Shown here: positions 1 to 9,299 of the stretch, one piece after another
Layout of the letters: every line of letters begins with the position of its first letter
How positions within the stretch are numbered: the first letter of the stretch is position 1
Assembly (NCBI GenBank): GCA_036497945.1
Contig: DASXIN010000023.1
Coordinates: forward strand, 62,001 to 126,000
Source of the DNA: RYN-230 sp036497945
GTDB lineage: Bacteria; Actinomycetota; Actinomycetes; Streptosporangiales; Streptosporangiaceae
Reading direction: 5' to 3'
Length of the DNA stretch: 64,000 bases
Made by a program: the position numbers and the translations under genes
Notes under the pieces: generated by a model
What the model saw: only the letters and a program-made list of their open reading frames with translations
Database searches by the model: none
Told to the model about the DNA's origin: nothing

Positions 1-1019
1 CGGTCCGGGATGCGGCACCGGAACGTCAGGTACCGGCCGGCCGCGGCCAGCCCGTGCCGGAGCACCTTGGACAGCAGCAGCGGGTCGATGTTGCCGCCGG
101 ACAGCACCGCGACCACCGGCGGCTCGAACATGCTGGCGTACTCGAGCAGGCCGGCCACCGCGGCCGCGCCGGCCGGCTCGACGACCTGCTTGGCGCGCTC
201 CAGGCAGAGCAGCAGGGCGCGGGACAGGCTCTCCTCGGACACCGTGACCACCCGGTCCTGGTAGGCCGAGATGATGCCGAACGGGATGTCCCCGGGCTGG
301 CAGACGGCGATGCCGTCGGCCATGGTCGATGCGGCCGCCACCCGGACCGGATGCCCGGCGGCCAGCGAGGCCGGGTAGCCCGCGACCGCCTCGGCCTGCA
401 CCCCGATCACCTCGATGGCCGGGTCGGCACTCTTCACCGCGACGGTGATCCCGGCGGCCACGCCACCGCCGCCGACCGGGATGGCGATGGTCCGCACCTG
501 CGGGCACTGCTGCAGGATCTCCAGGCCCAGGGTGCCCTGGCCGGCCACGATGTCCGGGTGGTCGAACGGGTGGATGAGCACCGCCGACCGCTCCTTAGCG
601 TACTCCCGGGCGAACTCCACCGCGTCGTCCACCGTCTCGCCGTGGAAAATGATCTCCGCGCCGTAGCCCCGGGTGGCCTCGACCTTGGGCAGCGGCGCGC
701 CCACCGGCATGACGACGGTGGCTTTCACGCCGAGGATCTCGGCCGCGAAGGCAACGCCCTGGGCGTGGTTGCCGGCGCTGGCCGCGACCACCCCGTTGGC
801 CCGCTCCGCCTCACTCAGCCGGGAGATCCGGAAGTACCCGCCGCGGGCCTTGAACGAACCGGTCCGCTGCAGGTTCTCGCACTTGAGGAATACCGGGCCG
901 CCCAGCCGCTCGGACAGCACCCGGGAGTGCAGCAGGGGGGTGGGTGGCAGCACGTCCCGGAGTACGTCGTGGGCGGCGGCTACGTCGGCGGCGCCCACCG
1001 GGGAGGAGATCATCGCCAT
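1..1019 (-). CDS. ilvA: Threonine ammonia-lyase, C-terminus cut by window edge
   Basis: PLP-dependent lyase that deaminates threonine to 2-oxobutyrate, the first step towards isoleucine. Reading leftwards, the N-terminus leads into LKCENLQRTGSFKARG, whose lysine is the Schiff-base residue. It is followed by ASAGNHAQG and the PLP-phosphate loop PVGGGG, then SGGNIDP near the window edge. The frame is open through position 1, so the end of the catalytic domain and any ACT domain lie outside. ATG at 1019 is chosen; a second in-frame ATG sits two codons in. No strong ribosome site is visible. A second, shorter paralogue lies at 26513-27505, so one of the two may be a catabolic or serine-acting enzyme. 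Confidence 0.9.
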   Translation of the reverse strand, partial: MAMISSPVGAADVAAAHDVLRDVLPPTPLLHSRVLSERLGGPVFLKCENLQRTGSFKARGGYFRISRLSEAERANGVVAASAGNHAQGVAFAAEILGVKATVVMPVGAPLPKVEATRGYGAEIIFHGETVDDAVEFAREYAKERSAVLIHPFDHPDIVAGQGTLGLEILQQCPQVRTIAIPVGGGGVAAGITVAVKSADPAIEVIGVQAEAVAGYPASLAAGHPVRVAAASTMADGIAVCQPGDIPFGIISAYQDRVVTVSEESLSRALLLCLERAKQVVEPAGAAAVAGLLEYASMFEPPVVAVLSGGNIDPLLLSKVLRHGLAAAGRYLTFRCRIPD

Positions 1020-1119
1020 GCCTGAAGTGTCGCACCTGCCGGCCACGTGACCGGCCCGGGCGGTCAACGTGACCGGCCCGGGATGCGAGCAGCGCGGACA
1101 TGCACATAGTGTCGATACC

Positions 1120-2568
1120 GTGCAGTCACACAACCAGACTCCCCCAGCTGACTCCGTCCCGCCCCGGCCGAGCGCGGCAACTCTAGGCGCACTGCGCGCC
1201 ACGGGGCACCGATACGAAAGCGTCAAAGACGAACTGCGCCGCAACCTGCTGACCAGGATGCGCGCGGGCGACGACCGGTTCCCCGGCATCGTCGGGTTCG
1301 GCCAGACCGTGCTGCCGCACGTGGAGCGGGCCATGCTGGCCGGGCACGACACGATCCTGCTCGGCGAGCGCGGCCAGGGTAAGACGCGGCTGATCCGCAC
1401 CCTGCCCGTGCTGCTCGACGAGTGGAGCCCGGCCGTCGAGGGCTGCGAGATCAACGACCACCCGTATCAGCCGGTCTGCGCGCGCTGCCAGCGGCTGGCC
1501 GCGGAACTGGGCGACGACCTGCCGATCACCTGGCGGCACCGCACCGAGCGGTACGGCGAGAAGCTGGCCACGCCAGACACCAGCGTGGGTGACCTGATCG
1601 GCGACATCGACCCGGTCAAGGTGGCCGAGGGCCGCACCCTGGGTGATCCGGAGACCATCCACTTCGGCCTGGTGCCCCGGACCAACCGGGGCATTTTCTG
1701 CCTGAACGAGCTGCCTGACCTGGCCGAGCGGATCCAGGTCGCGCTGCTCAACGTGCTCGAGGAGCGGGACATCGGGGTGCGTGGCTACGCGCTCCGGCTG
1801 CCCCTCGACCTGGTGCTGGTGGCCAGCGCCAACCCCGAGGACTACACCAACCGGGGCCGGATCATCACCCCGCTGAAGGACCGCTTCGGCGCGGAGATCC
1901 GCACCCACTACCCGCTGACCCTGGACGACGAACTGGCGCTGACCCAGCAGGAGTCGCTCATCGCCTGGGACGGCGCCGACCCCGGGGCGGCCCTGCCCGA
2001 GCACCTGGTCGAGGTCATCGCCCGGTTCACCCGGCTGGTCCGGGCCTCGCCCGCGGTGGACTCCCGGTCCGGCGTGTCGGCCCGGTTCGCGATCGCCGCT
2101 GCCGAGTCGGTGGCCGCGTCGGCGGTGCGCCGGGCCGCGCTCACCGGTGAGGCGCAGCCGGTGGCCCGGATCAGCGACCTGCCGCCGATCGTGGGCAGCC
2201 TGCGCGGCAAGGTGGAATTCGAGGTCAGCGAGGAAGGCCGGGAAACCGAGGTCCTGGAGCACCTGCTCCGCCGGGCCGTCGCGGAGACGTTCCGGTCCCG
2301 GCTGGGCAGCGCCGACCTGAGCGGCCTGCTGGCCACGTTCGAGGGCGGCGGCTCGGTGGAGACCGGTGACATGGTGCCCGCGGACGTGCTGCTGAACCGG
2401 ATCGGCGAGGTGCCCGGCCTGGCCCGGATCATGGAGCGGCTCGGCATGGACGGCGGCGAGTCGTTCGGCGAGGCCGCCGCGGCGCTGGAGTTCGCCCTGG
2501 AGGGGCTGTACCTGATGCGGCGGCTGTCCAAGGATGTCATTGACGGCAGTGCCGTCTATCGCACCTGA
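1120..2568 (+). CDS. AAA ATPase of the Mg-chelatase ChlI/MoxR type
   Basis: Cytoplasmic AAA ATPase. Walker A is GERGQGKTR near residue 82, and a sensor-type segment VLVASANPEDY follows, as in ChlI and MoxR proteins. Between Walker A and the core is a cysteine cluster (EGC, then CARC near residues 108-124) that could bind zinc. The next gene, 16 bp downstream, encodes a VWA protein, which is the usual partner: the ATPase remodels a target presented by the VWA subunit. No porphyrin Mg-chelatase H subunit is visible, so a chelatase role is not implied. GTG at 1120 is preferred because family similarity begins soon after; ATG at 1069 is the alternative. The substrate is unknown. Confidence 0.85.
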   Translation: MQSHNQTPPADSVPPRPSAATLGALRATGHRYESVKDELRRNLLTRMRAGDDRFPGIVGFGQTVLPHVERAMLAGHDTILLGERGQGKTRLIRTLPVLLDEWSPAVEGCEINDHPYQPVCARCQRLAAELGDDLPITWRHRTERYGEKLATPDTSVGDLIGDIDPVKVAEGRTLGDPETIHFGLVPRTNRGIFCLNELPDLAERIQVALLNVLEERDIGVRGYALRLPLDLVLVASANPEDYTNRGRIITPLKDRFGAEIRTHYPLTLDDELALTQQESLIAWDGADPGAALPEHLVEVIARFTRLVRASPAVDSRSGVSARFAIAAAESVAASAVRRAALTGEAQPVARISDLPPIVGSLRGKVEFEVSEEGRETEVLEHLLRRAVAETFRSRLGSADLSGLLATFEGGGSVETGDMVPADVLLNRIGEVPGLARIMERLGMDGGESFGEAAAALEFALEGLYLMRRLSKDVIDGSAVYRT

Positions 2569-2584
2569 GAGGTGACGCGCACCC

Positions 2585-4585
2585 GTGAGTGGTTACCGGT
2601 ACGGCGAGTACCACGACGGGCCGGACCCGCTGGCCCCGCCGTTCGATGCCCGCGGCGCCCTGGACGAGCTGGGCGACGCGGTGCTGGACGGCGCGGACCC
2701 GTCCAGCGCCCTGCGTGATCTGCTGCGCCGCGGCGTGAACGACCGCCGCGGCCTGGATGACCTGCTCCGCCGGGTCCGTGAGCGGCAGCAGGAGATCCGC
2801 AGCCGGGGCCGCCTGGACGGCATCCTGGAGCAGGCCCGGGCGCTGCTGGACACGGCCATCGGGCAGGAGCGCGCCGAGCTGTTCCCCGACCCCAGCGACG
2901 AGGCCCGGCTGCGCGAGGACGAGCTGGACGCGCTGCCGTCCGACACCGCGCAGGCCATCCGCGAGCTGGCCGACTACAACTGGCGCAGCCCGGCCGCCCG
3001 GCAGACCTTCGAGCAGCTCAAGGACCTGCTCCGGTCCGAGGTGCTGGACAGCCAGTTCCGCGGCATGAAGGAGGTGCTGCAGCAGCCGGATCCGGAGGCC
3101 ATGCAGCGGGTCAAGGACATGATGGCCGGGCTGAACTCGATGCTGGAGAAGGACGCCCGCGGCGAGCACACCCAGGCCGACTTCGACGAGTTCATGGACC
3201 GCTACGGGGACATGTTCCCGGAGAACCCGCGCGACCTCGAGGAACTGGTGGACTCGCTGGTCCGCCGGGCCACCGCGGCGCAGCGGCTGCTCGGCTCGCT
3301 GACCGAGGGGCAGCGCGACGAGCTGGCCGCGCTGATGGAGCAGGCGCTGCAGGACGCCGGGCTGGCCGCCGAGATGGGCCGGCTGTCCGATCAGCTGCGC
3401 GCCCGGCGGCCGGAGATGGACATGGCGTCCTGGCCGGGCGACCCGATGACCGGCGACCAGCCGCTCGGCCTGAGCGACGCCACCACCGCGCTGGCCGACC
3501 TGGCCGACCTGGCCGACCTGGAGGCGGAGCTGCGCCAGGACTACCCGGGCGCCCGGCTGGACGACATCGACGAGGCGGCCATCCGGCGCGCGCTGGGCCG
3601 CCAGGCCGTGGACGATATGGAAGCGCTCCGGCAGACCGAGCGGGAGCTGGAGCGCCAGGGATATTTGCAGCGTAACGCCGGCCAGTTGGAACTCACCCCC
3701 AAGGCGGTGCGGCGGCTCGGCGAGACCGCGCTGCGCCGGGTGTTCGCCGACCTGCCGGACGGCGGCTATGGCGACCACGAACAGCGCGATGCCGGGCAGG
3801 CCGGCGAGTACACCGGCGCCACCCGGCGCTGGGAGTTCGGCGACGAGCAGGCCATCGATGCGCCGGCCACGGTGCGCAACGCGCTGCTTCGGGACGCCGC
3901 GGCGTTCCGGCCGCGGCCGGGCGAGGATCCGGACCACTTCGAGGGCACGCCGCCGCGGGTCCGGCTGTCCGGCCGGGACTTCGAGGTCGGCGAGACGCAG
4001 CGGCGCGCCTCGGCCGCGGTCTGCCTGCTGGTCGACTTGTCCTACTCGATGGCGCTGCGCGGCACCTGGGGCGCGGCCAAGCAGACCGCGCTGGCCCTGC
4101 ACGCCCTGGTGCGCAGCCGGTTCCCGCAGGACTCCATCCAGGTCATCGGGTTCTCCAACTACGCCAGGGAACTGCGCGAGACCGACCTGGCCGGGCTGGG
4201 CTGGGACATGGTCCAGGGCACCAACCTGCATCACGCCCTGGTGCTGGCTGGCCGCTACCTGGACCGGCGCCCGGAACACGACCCGGTGGTGCTGATCGTG
4301 ACCGACGGCGAGCCGACCGCGCACCTGCGCCGGGACGGGCAGTCCTGGTTCGACTGGCCGCCCGCGCCGGAGACGATCCAGCTCACCTTGGCCGAGGTGG
4401 ACAAGATGACCCGGCGGCATGCCTCGCTCAACGTGTTCATGCTGGCCGAGGACGAGCGGCTGACCGATTTCGTGAACGAGGTGGCCCGGCGGAATGGCGG
4501 CCGGGTGCTTCGCGCGGTGCCGGAACGGCTCGGCGAGTTCGTGGTCCGCGACTTCCTGCGCACCCGCGGGGAGTCCCGCCGGTAG
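2585..4585 (+). CDS. VWA-domain protein, partner of the AAA ATPase
   Basis: A 666-residue protein with a long charged helical N-terminal two thirds and a C-terminal von Willebrand A domain. The MIDAS metal-binding motif is VDLSYSM near residue 484, with a second acidic loop at VTDGEPT near 573. Such proteins pair with MoxR/ChlI-type ATPases, as the overlapping transcription unit suggests. The GTG start follows GAGGTGA at a good distance. A short tandem run of Leu-Ala-Asp triplets occurs near residue 302. No signal peptide or membrane segment is seen, so it acts in the cytoplasm. The target is unknown. Confidence 0.85.
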   Translation: MSGYRYGEYHDGPDPLAPPFDARGALDELGDAVLDGADPSSALRDLLRRGVNDRRGLDDLLRRVRERQQEIRSRGRLDGILEQARALLDTAIGQERAELFPDPSDEARLREDELDALPSDTAQAIRELADYNWRSPAARQTFEQLKDLLRSEVLDSQFRGMKEVLQQPDPEAMQRVKDMMAGLNSMLEKDARGEHTQADFDEFMDRYGDMFPENPRDLEELVDSLVRRATAAQRLLGSLTEGQRDELAALMEQALQDAGLAAEMGRLSDQLRARRPEMDMASWPGDPMTGDQPLGLSDATTALADLADLADLEAELRQDYPGARLDDIDEAAIRRALGRQAVDDMEALRQTERELERQGYLQRNAGQLELTPKAVRRLGETALRRVFADLPDGGYGDHEQRDAGQAGEYTGATRRWEFGDEQAIDAPATVRNALLRDAAAFRPRPGEDPDHFEGTPPRVRLSGRDFEVGETQRRASAAVCLLVDLSYSMALRGTWGAAKQTALALHALVRSRFPQDSIQVIGFSNYARELRETDLAGLGWDMVQGTNLHHALVLAGRYLDRRPEHDPVVLIVTDGEPTAHLRRDGQSWFDWPPAPETIQLTLAEVDKMTRRHASLNVFMLAEDERLTDFVNEVARRNGGRVLRAVPERLGEFVVRDFLRTRGESRR

Positions 4586-4781
4586 GTCATGCCCGGGTCA
4601 ACGGTTCATCCCGGAACGACCGATAGGTCACACCCAGGGATACCGGGGATAGATTTTGCTTTACGGCTTTTGTGAGCTTCCCGCAGCGCCCCGGCGGCCG
4701 TAGTAGCGTGCGGCAGTTACCGCATCGGTGGGCCAAACGCGCGGCAGCCGGATTTGGCCCGCATCTCTCTAGGAGGCCTAC

Positions 4782-5048
4782 GTGAGCGCTGTGACCGAAT
4801 CAGGACCAAGAACGTCGGGCCGGAAGCCCGCGGTGCTGATTCTCTGGATCCTCGCGGTGCTGTTCCTGCTCCTCGCGATCGTGTACCTGGCGGTGCCGGC
4901 CAAGGACCTGCCGGGCTTCATCGGCCACATCAAGAACGGCGGCGCCGGCAAGCACGACCTGCGGATGGCTATCTCGTTCGTGATCGCCATCGCGTGCGGC
5001 GCGGCCGCCTGGTTCGTCAGCCGGGGCGGCAAGTCGGCCAGCAAGTAG
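4782..5048 (+). CDS. Small two-helix membrane protein
   Basis: An 88-residue protein with two hydrophobic segments (about residues 18-38 and 62-80) joined by a polar loop containing GFIGHIKNGG, ending in a basic tail. The GTG start is set by AGGAGG at 4771. It stands alone with its own upstream region (4586-4781) and is followed by a strong hairpin at 5072-5102. The family is not recognised with certainty; similar short membrane proteins are common in actinomycetes. Function unknown. Confidence 0.75.
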   Translation: MSAVTESGPRTSGRKPAVLILWILAVLFLLLAIVYLAVPAKDLPGFIGHIKNGGAGKHDLRMAISFVIAIACGAAAWFVSRGGKSASK

Positions 5049-5071
5049 CCGGGCTGCACCGTCCTGTCCCG

Positions 5072-5102
5072 GAGCGGCCCCCGGCTTAGCCGGGGGCCGC
5101 TC
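5072..5102 (+). terminator. Strong hairpin terminator
   Basis: Perfect 14-bp GC-rich stem (GAGCGGCCCCCGGC and its complement) with a 3-nt loop, 23 nt after the stop at 5048. There is no T-run, as is usual for actinobacterial terminators. Confidence 0.85.
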
Positions 5103-5133
5103 TGGGACCTGCGGTTACCCCTAGGATCAGGGC

Positions 5134-5739
5134 ATGTCTTTCACCGAGCGGCTGCTGGTATGGCTGCACGTCGCGTTCGTCGTTTTCGCCATTGGCCCGG
5201 TCACCATCGCGACCATGTCGACCCCGCGTTACATCCGGGCCGGCAACATCGGCGTGCTGCGCTACCTGTCCCGGATGACCCGGATATTCGGCGCGGCCTC
5301 GCTCGGCGTTCTGCTTTTCGGCATCATCGCAGGCCAGTCGCTGCACAAGATGGCGCAAGCCTGGATCACCGCGTCGCTGACGCTGTTCGTCGTCGCGCTG
5401 GTCCTGCTGGTCCTGATCATCCGGGATCAGGGCCGGGCCATCGGCGCTCTGGAAGCCGCCCAGGTCCCGGGGGCAGAGTCCGACGCCGCGGACCCGGCCG
5501 CGGGGTCGGCGCTGGCCGAGACCGCCGCGGGCGGCGCCGCGCCCACCGCGGCCGATGTGGAGCCCGCCCCGGCCGAGCCGGCCCCGGGGGCCGCCGCCGG
5601 GGCCGCCGCCGCGGCCACCGCCACCCGGGCGTCCGCCGCGCACCTGGCCAGCGTGGAGCGCGGCCGGATCGCGTCCATGGCCGGCGTGGTCAGCCTGATC
5701 TGGCTGGTCATCCTGGCCTTGATGATCTGGAACAGCTAG
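5134..5739 (+). CDS. DUF2269-like integral membrane protein
   Basis: A 201-residue protein with about four membrane helices. The first carries a histidine (LLVWLHVAFVVF), as in the DUF2269 group. Helices 2 and 3 are followed by an alanine/proline-rich insertion of about 60 residues (110-170), and a last helix ends the protein. Function is unknown. The stop shares the tetranucleotide CTAG with the stop of the convergent cystathionine gamma-synthase, so the genes overlap by 4 bp. The alanine-rich linker probably grew by slippage and is unlikely to be structured. Confidence 0.7.
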   Translation: MSFTERLLVWLHVAFVVFAIGPVTIATMSTPRYIRAGNIGVLRYLSRMTRIFGAASLGVLLFGIIAGQSLHKMAQAWITASLTLFVVALVLLVLIIRDQGRAIGALEAAQVPGAESDAADPAAGSALAETAAGGAAPTAADVEPAPAEPAPGAAAGAAAAATATRASAAHLASVERGRIASMAGVVSLIWLVILALMIWNS

Positions 5740-6917
5740 CTCAGCGCCTGCCGCAGGTCCTCGAGCAGGTCCTCGGCGGTCTCGATGCCGACCGACAGCC
5801 GGACCAGGTCGGCGGGCACCTCGAGCGGCGACCCGGCCGCTGAGGCGTGCGTCATCCGGCCCGGGTGCTCGATCAGCGACTCCACCCCGCCTAGCGACTC
5901 GCCCAGGGTGAACAGCTGGGTCCGGCCGCACACCGCGACCGCGGCCGCCTCGCCGCCGCGCACCCGGAACGACACCATCCCGCCGAAGCCGCGCATCTGT
6001 TTGGCCGCCACCTCGTGGCCGGGGTGCCCCGGCAGGCCCGGGTACAGCACCTCGGTCACCGCCGGATGCGCGGCCAGCATGTCGGCCACCCGGGCGGCGT
6101 TCTGCCCGTGCCGGTCCATCCGGACGGCCAGGGTCCTGATCCCGCGCAACGCCAGCCAGGCGTCGAACGGCCCTGCTATGGCGCCGGTGGCGTTCTGCAA
6201 GAAAGGGATCTGCTCGCTGAGCGGGCCGCGAGCACCGGCCACCCCGGCCGTGATGACCAGTGCCCCGCCGACCACGTCGGAGTGGCCGCCGAGGTACTTC
6301 GTGGTGGAGTGCACCACTGCGTCCGCACCCAGCGCCAGCGGCTGCTGCAGGTACGGCGAGGCGAACGTGTTGTCCACCACCAGCAGCGCCCCCGCGTCGT
6401 GCGCCAGCTGGGCCAGCGCGCTGATGTTCGCGATGGACAGCAGCGGGTTGGTCGGCGTCTCGGCCCACAGCAGCCGGGCCGGCCGCTCGGCCAGCGCGTC
6501 GCGCACCGCCCGGGTGTCGGACAGGTGCACCGGGCGGTAGCTGATCCCCCAGCCGGCCAGCACCTTGGCGAACAGCCGGAACGTCCCGCCGTAGGCGTCG
6601 TCCGGGATGAGCACGTGATCGCCGGGCGCGCAGGCCGCGCGGACCAGGCAGTCCTCGGCCGCCATCCCGGACGCGAACGCGAAGGCCCGCGCGCCGCCTT
6701 CCAGCGCGGCCAGGCATTCCTCGAGTGCGCCCCGGGTGGGGTTGGCGGTCCGCGAGTACTCGTAGCCCTCGCGCAGACCGCCCACCCCGTCCTGCTTGTA
6801 GGTCGACACCTGGTAGATCGGCGGGACCACCGCCCCGGTCCGCGGGTCGGCCTGCTGCCCCGCATGGATGGCCCGGGTCTCGAATCCGCCGGCAGACTTG
6901 ATCGTCACCCAGGACAC
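5736..6917 (-). CDS. metB: Cystathionine gamma-synthase / gamma-lyase (PLP)
   Basis: A Cys/Met-metabolism PLP enzyme of 393 residues, the normal family length. Visible features are the N-terminal FETRAIHAGQ, the substrate-loop YSRTANPTR, and the PLP lysine in HSTTKYLGGHSD. It makes or breaks cystathionine and thus links cysteine with homocysteine; synthase and lyase cannot be separated by eye. The GTG start lies only 14 bp after the stop of the DyP-like gene (6932-8770), so both are probably on one transcript. Cystathionine beta-synthase lies upstream at 9300-10685. Confidence 0.9.
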   Translation of the reverse strand: MSWVTIKSAGGFETRAIHAGQQADPRTGAVVPPIYQVSTYKQDGVGGLREGYEYSRTANPTRGALEECLAALEGGARAFAFASGMAAEDCLVRAACAPGDHVLIPDDAYGGTFRLFAKVLAGWGISYRPVHLSDTRAVRDALAERPARLLWAETPTNPLLSIANISALAQLAHDAGALLVVDNTFASPYLQQPLALGADAVVHSTTKYLGGHSDVVGGALVITAGVAGARGPLSEQIPFLQNATGAIAGPFDAWLALRGIRTLAVRMDRHGQNAARVADMLAAHPAVTEVLYPGLPGHPGHEVAAKQMRGFGGMVSFRVRGGEAAAVAVCGRTQLFTLGESLGGVESLIEHPGRMTHASAAGSPLEVPADLVRLSVGIETAEDLLEDLRQALS

Positions 6918-6931
6918 TCTGTCACAGCTGG

Positions 6932-8770
6932 TCAGCCGTTGCCGGGCCGGCCGCGCGAGCCGCCTTGGTGGTGGTCACCGTGGCCGCCGCCGGAGTCGCC
7001 ATGCCCGTTGCCGGACCCACCGGGCCCGCCGGAACCGGACCCATTGGACGCACCGGAACCAGACCCACTGGTCCCATTGGACCCAGCGGAGTCTGATCCA
7101 CCGCTTGTCCCGGCCGGCTTGGACCGGCTGGCCGGCCGGCCGGACGGCCCGCCCGCCAGTTCGACCAGCGGGAAGGCCCGGTGCCGCCGGGGCGGGACCA
7201 GGAAGTTCTGCCGCCGGGTCACGGTGATGAACCGCTCCAGGCCGTTGTCGTCGGTCGAGCCGGCCAGGAACTGCTTCTGCAACTGCTGTGCGGCCTGCGC
7301 GATGCGCATCCGGGCGAACAGGTCCGCGGTCGGCACGTAGATGAGGAACTGCAGCTTGAACTGATTGCTGCCGGCCGGCACCTCCACCCCGGTCGGCCCC
7401 GGGAAGGTGCGGAAGGCGGGCACGTCCATGCCGTCCAGCCCAGGGCCGTCCGCCCGGATGTGCAGCGGGGTGCCGTCGGCCGCCCGGGACACCTGCTGCA
7501 GCGCCGCCTCGTGACCGATCCGGTGCTCGCCGGTGAACGTGGCGCCGAGCCGGGCGTTGCCCGGGGTGAACTTGCCGTGACTGCCCCGGGCCCCGAGCAG
7601 CGCGGCCGCGGTGCCCTGGAACACGTTGTTGATGAACGCCGGGCCGCCGCCGTCGCGGAACTGCTCGGCGTGGCCCACCGAGGGGATCCCCCTAGTCGTG
7701 CCGAGCTGGTTGGAGCGGAACATGTACTGGCACCGCTCGGTGAACGGCTCCCCGTCCGGGTGCCGCGGGTCCTGCCTGGGCAGCGCGTAGAACTGGTACA
7801 GGTCCTCGATCACGTGCGAGAAGTGGGCGATCGAGCCGTTGTCGAAGTAGTCGCCGGGCTGTGCGCTGGTCAGCCTGGCCGTCGAGTTGCCCGCGAACGT
7901 GACGATCGCGGCCGGGCCGGACGCGTTGCTCTGCTGGTCCACGAACCCCATCGCCATCGGCGAGTCGGGGTTGATCCGGGACGCGAACTCGAAGCCGTGC
8001 TGGTCGGCCAGCTTGCGCGGCAGGCCCGGCTGGAGGAACTGGACGCGCGGCGGCTGGAAGCTGAGCAGCCCGCCGAAGTCGGGCGAGGGCACCTGCTGGC
8101 CGTTCAGGTCGTTGCTGCCCTGCAGCCACAGCGACACCGCGGTCAGCTTGGTCAGCGAGTCGCTGCGCAGGTGGAACAGCATGTCGCTGGATTCGATCAG
8201 CAGGTCCACGTTGAACCGGTCCTTGGTGATGCCGGGCACGATCGCGCCCGGGCCGCCGACCAGGCCGTCCACCACGTCGGTGGGGAACGGGATCGCCTCT
8301 TCGAGCACCGGGCGGCTCGGGTCCGACAGCAGCGTCGGCATGTGCTGGCTGACCAGCGCCTGGGGCAGCCGGCTGAAATACGGCAGGCCATAGGACACCG
8401 AGAAGATCAGCACGCCCGCCGGGCTGGCCGGGAAACTGGCCTCGATCGTGTCCAGCGCCTTAGCCAGCGCGGCCTGGTCGGCAACCGTCGGCGTACGGGT
8501 CAGCACGACGGGCAGGAACAGCGTGTAGACGGGCGGGAACTGCGCAGTGACGTTACCCGCGCCGTCGTTGAAGACCTGCGCCGGGTTGATGAAGGCGCCC
8601 AGGTCGAACTGGATATCGGGGAATGCGGCCGTGGCTGGGGACGGCCGCTTGGGCGCCCAGCCGATCCGCTCGAACAGCACCGCCTGGGAGATCAGGAAGG
8701 CGGTGGCCCCGCCTCCCTTGAGGGCGGATCGCCGGCTCAGTATTACGCCCTTCAGCTCCGCTGCGTCCAT
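6932..8770 (-). CDS. Tat-exported DyP-superfamily-like protein (DUF7405-like)
   Basis: A 612-residue protein. It begins with a twin-arginine motif (SRRSALKGGG, residues 12-21) followed by a hydrophobic stretch, so export by Tat is likely. The middle (DLLIESSDMLFHL) and the C-terminal third (FLIYVPTADLFARM, then FLVPPR) recall the two-ferredoxin-fold layout of dye-decolorising peroxidases. The clear GxxDG loop and the usual heme-ligand histidine context of true DyPs are not seen. The last 60 residues are Gly/Ser/His-rich low complexity. ATG at 8770 is fixed by AAGGAGGAAAGG just upstream; the longer open frame to 9013 has no such site. Co-transcription with cystathionine gamma-synthase is probable. 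Fold assignment is moderate; activity is unproven. Confidence 0.6.
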   Translation of the reverse strand: MDAAELKGVILSRRSALKGGGATAFLISQAVLFERIGWAPKRPSPATAAFPDIQFDLGAFINPAQVFNDGAGNVTAQFPPVYTLFLPVVLTRTPTVADQAALAKALDTIEASFPASPAGVLIFSVSYGLPYFSRLPQALVSQHMPTLLSDPSRPVLEEAIPFPTDVVDGLVGGPGAIVPGITKDRFNVDLLIESSDMLFHLRSDSLTKLTAVSLWLQGSNDLNGQQVPSPDFGGLLSFQPPRVQFLQPGLPRKLADQHGFEFASRINPDSPMAMGFVDQQSNASGPAAIVTFAGNSTARLTSAQPGDYFDNGSIAHFSHVIEDLYQFYALPRQDPRHPDGEPFTERCQYMFRSNQLGTTRGIPSVGHAEQFRDGGGPAFINNVFQGTAAALLGARGSHGKFTPGNARLGATFTGEHRIGHEAALQQVSRAADGTPLHIRADGPGLDGMDVPAFRTFPGPTGVEVPAGSNQFKLQFLIYVPTADLFARMRIAQAAQQLQKQFLAGSTDDNGLERFITVTRRQNFLVPPRRHRAFPLVELAGGPSGRPASRSKPAGTSGGSDSAGSNGTSGSGSGASNGSGSGGPGGSGNGHGDSGGGHGDHHQGGSRGRPGNG

Positions 8771-9299
8771 GTCCTTTCCTCCTTGGGATGACGGCGCCGC
8801 CGTCGGCGGCCGGCGCCGTTCCGGGACGTGACAGTGCAGGCGTGGGAGGCCTGCAGGGCCCGCCCGCCGTACCGTGCGCCCGGCACCCGTGTGATCCCGG
8901 TGAGCGGAATCGAGGTGCATCTCCCTCGGGTCGGCGGCGGGTAAGAGACCGCGGTTAGCATCAAATGTGACGCGCATCGTGACCGGCGCTGGCGAGCATG
9001 ACAATTTTGTCATCCGGGGAAGAACTGTCCGGGGCGTTCATTTTGCGGCCCGGCGGTCCATTACAAGGACGCGCTGACCAGGGCAGACCTTGACTACCGT
9101 CTGATAACTCAGGTACTGCCGGCCGAATAATATAGGGTAGAGTCAAATTAAGGCTGGGCAGTTTCGGTCAGCGACCAGAATTAATACTCCGGAGGCCGGG
9201 TCGCCTTTCCTGTAACATTGACAGCACAGGTAACGCGTATCACAGATCGGAATCTCGGCCCTTTTAGCGGGCAAATACCTCAGCCAGGCGGCTACCGGA
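8771..9299. other. 529-bp intergenic region, relatively AT-rich
   Basis: Lies downstream of cystathionine beta-synthase and upstream of the DyP-like gene. The segment 9080-9290 is clearly richer in A+T than the surroundings, which fits a promoter/leader region for the leftward DyP-like gene. No convincing coding frame, hairpin terminator or known riboswitch was seen. Confidence 0.5.
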
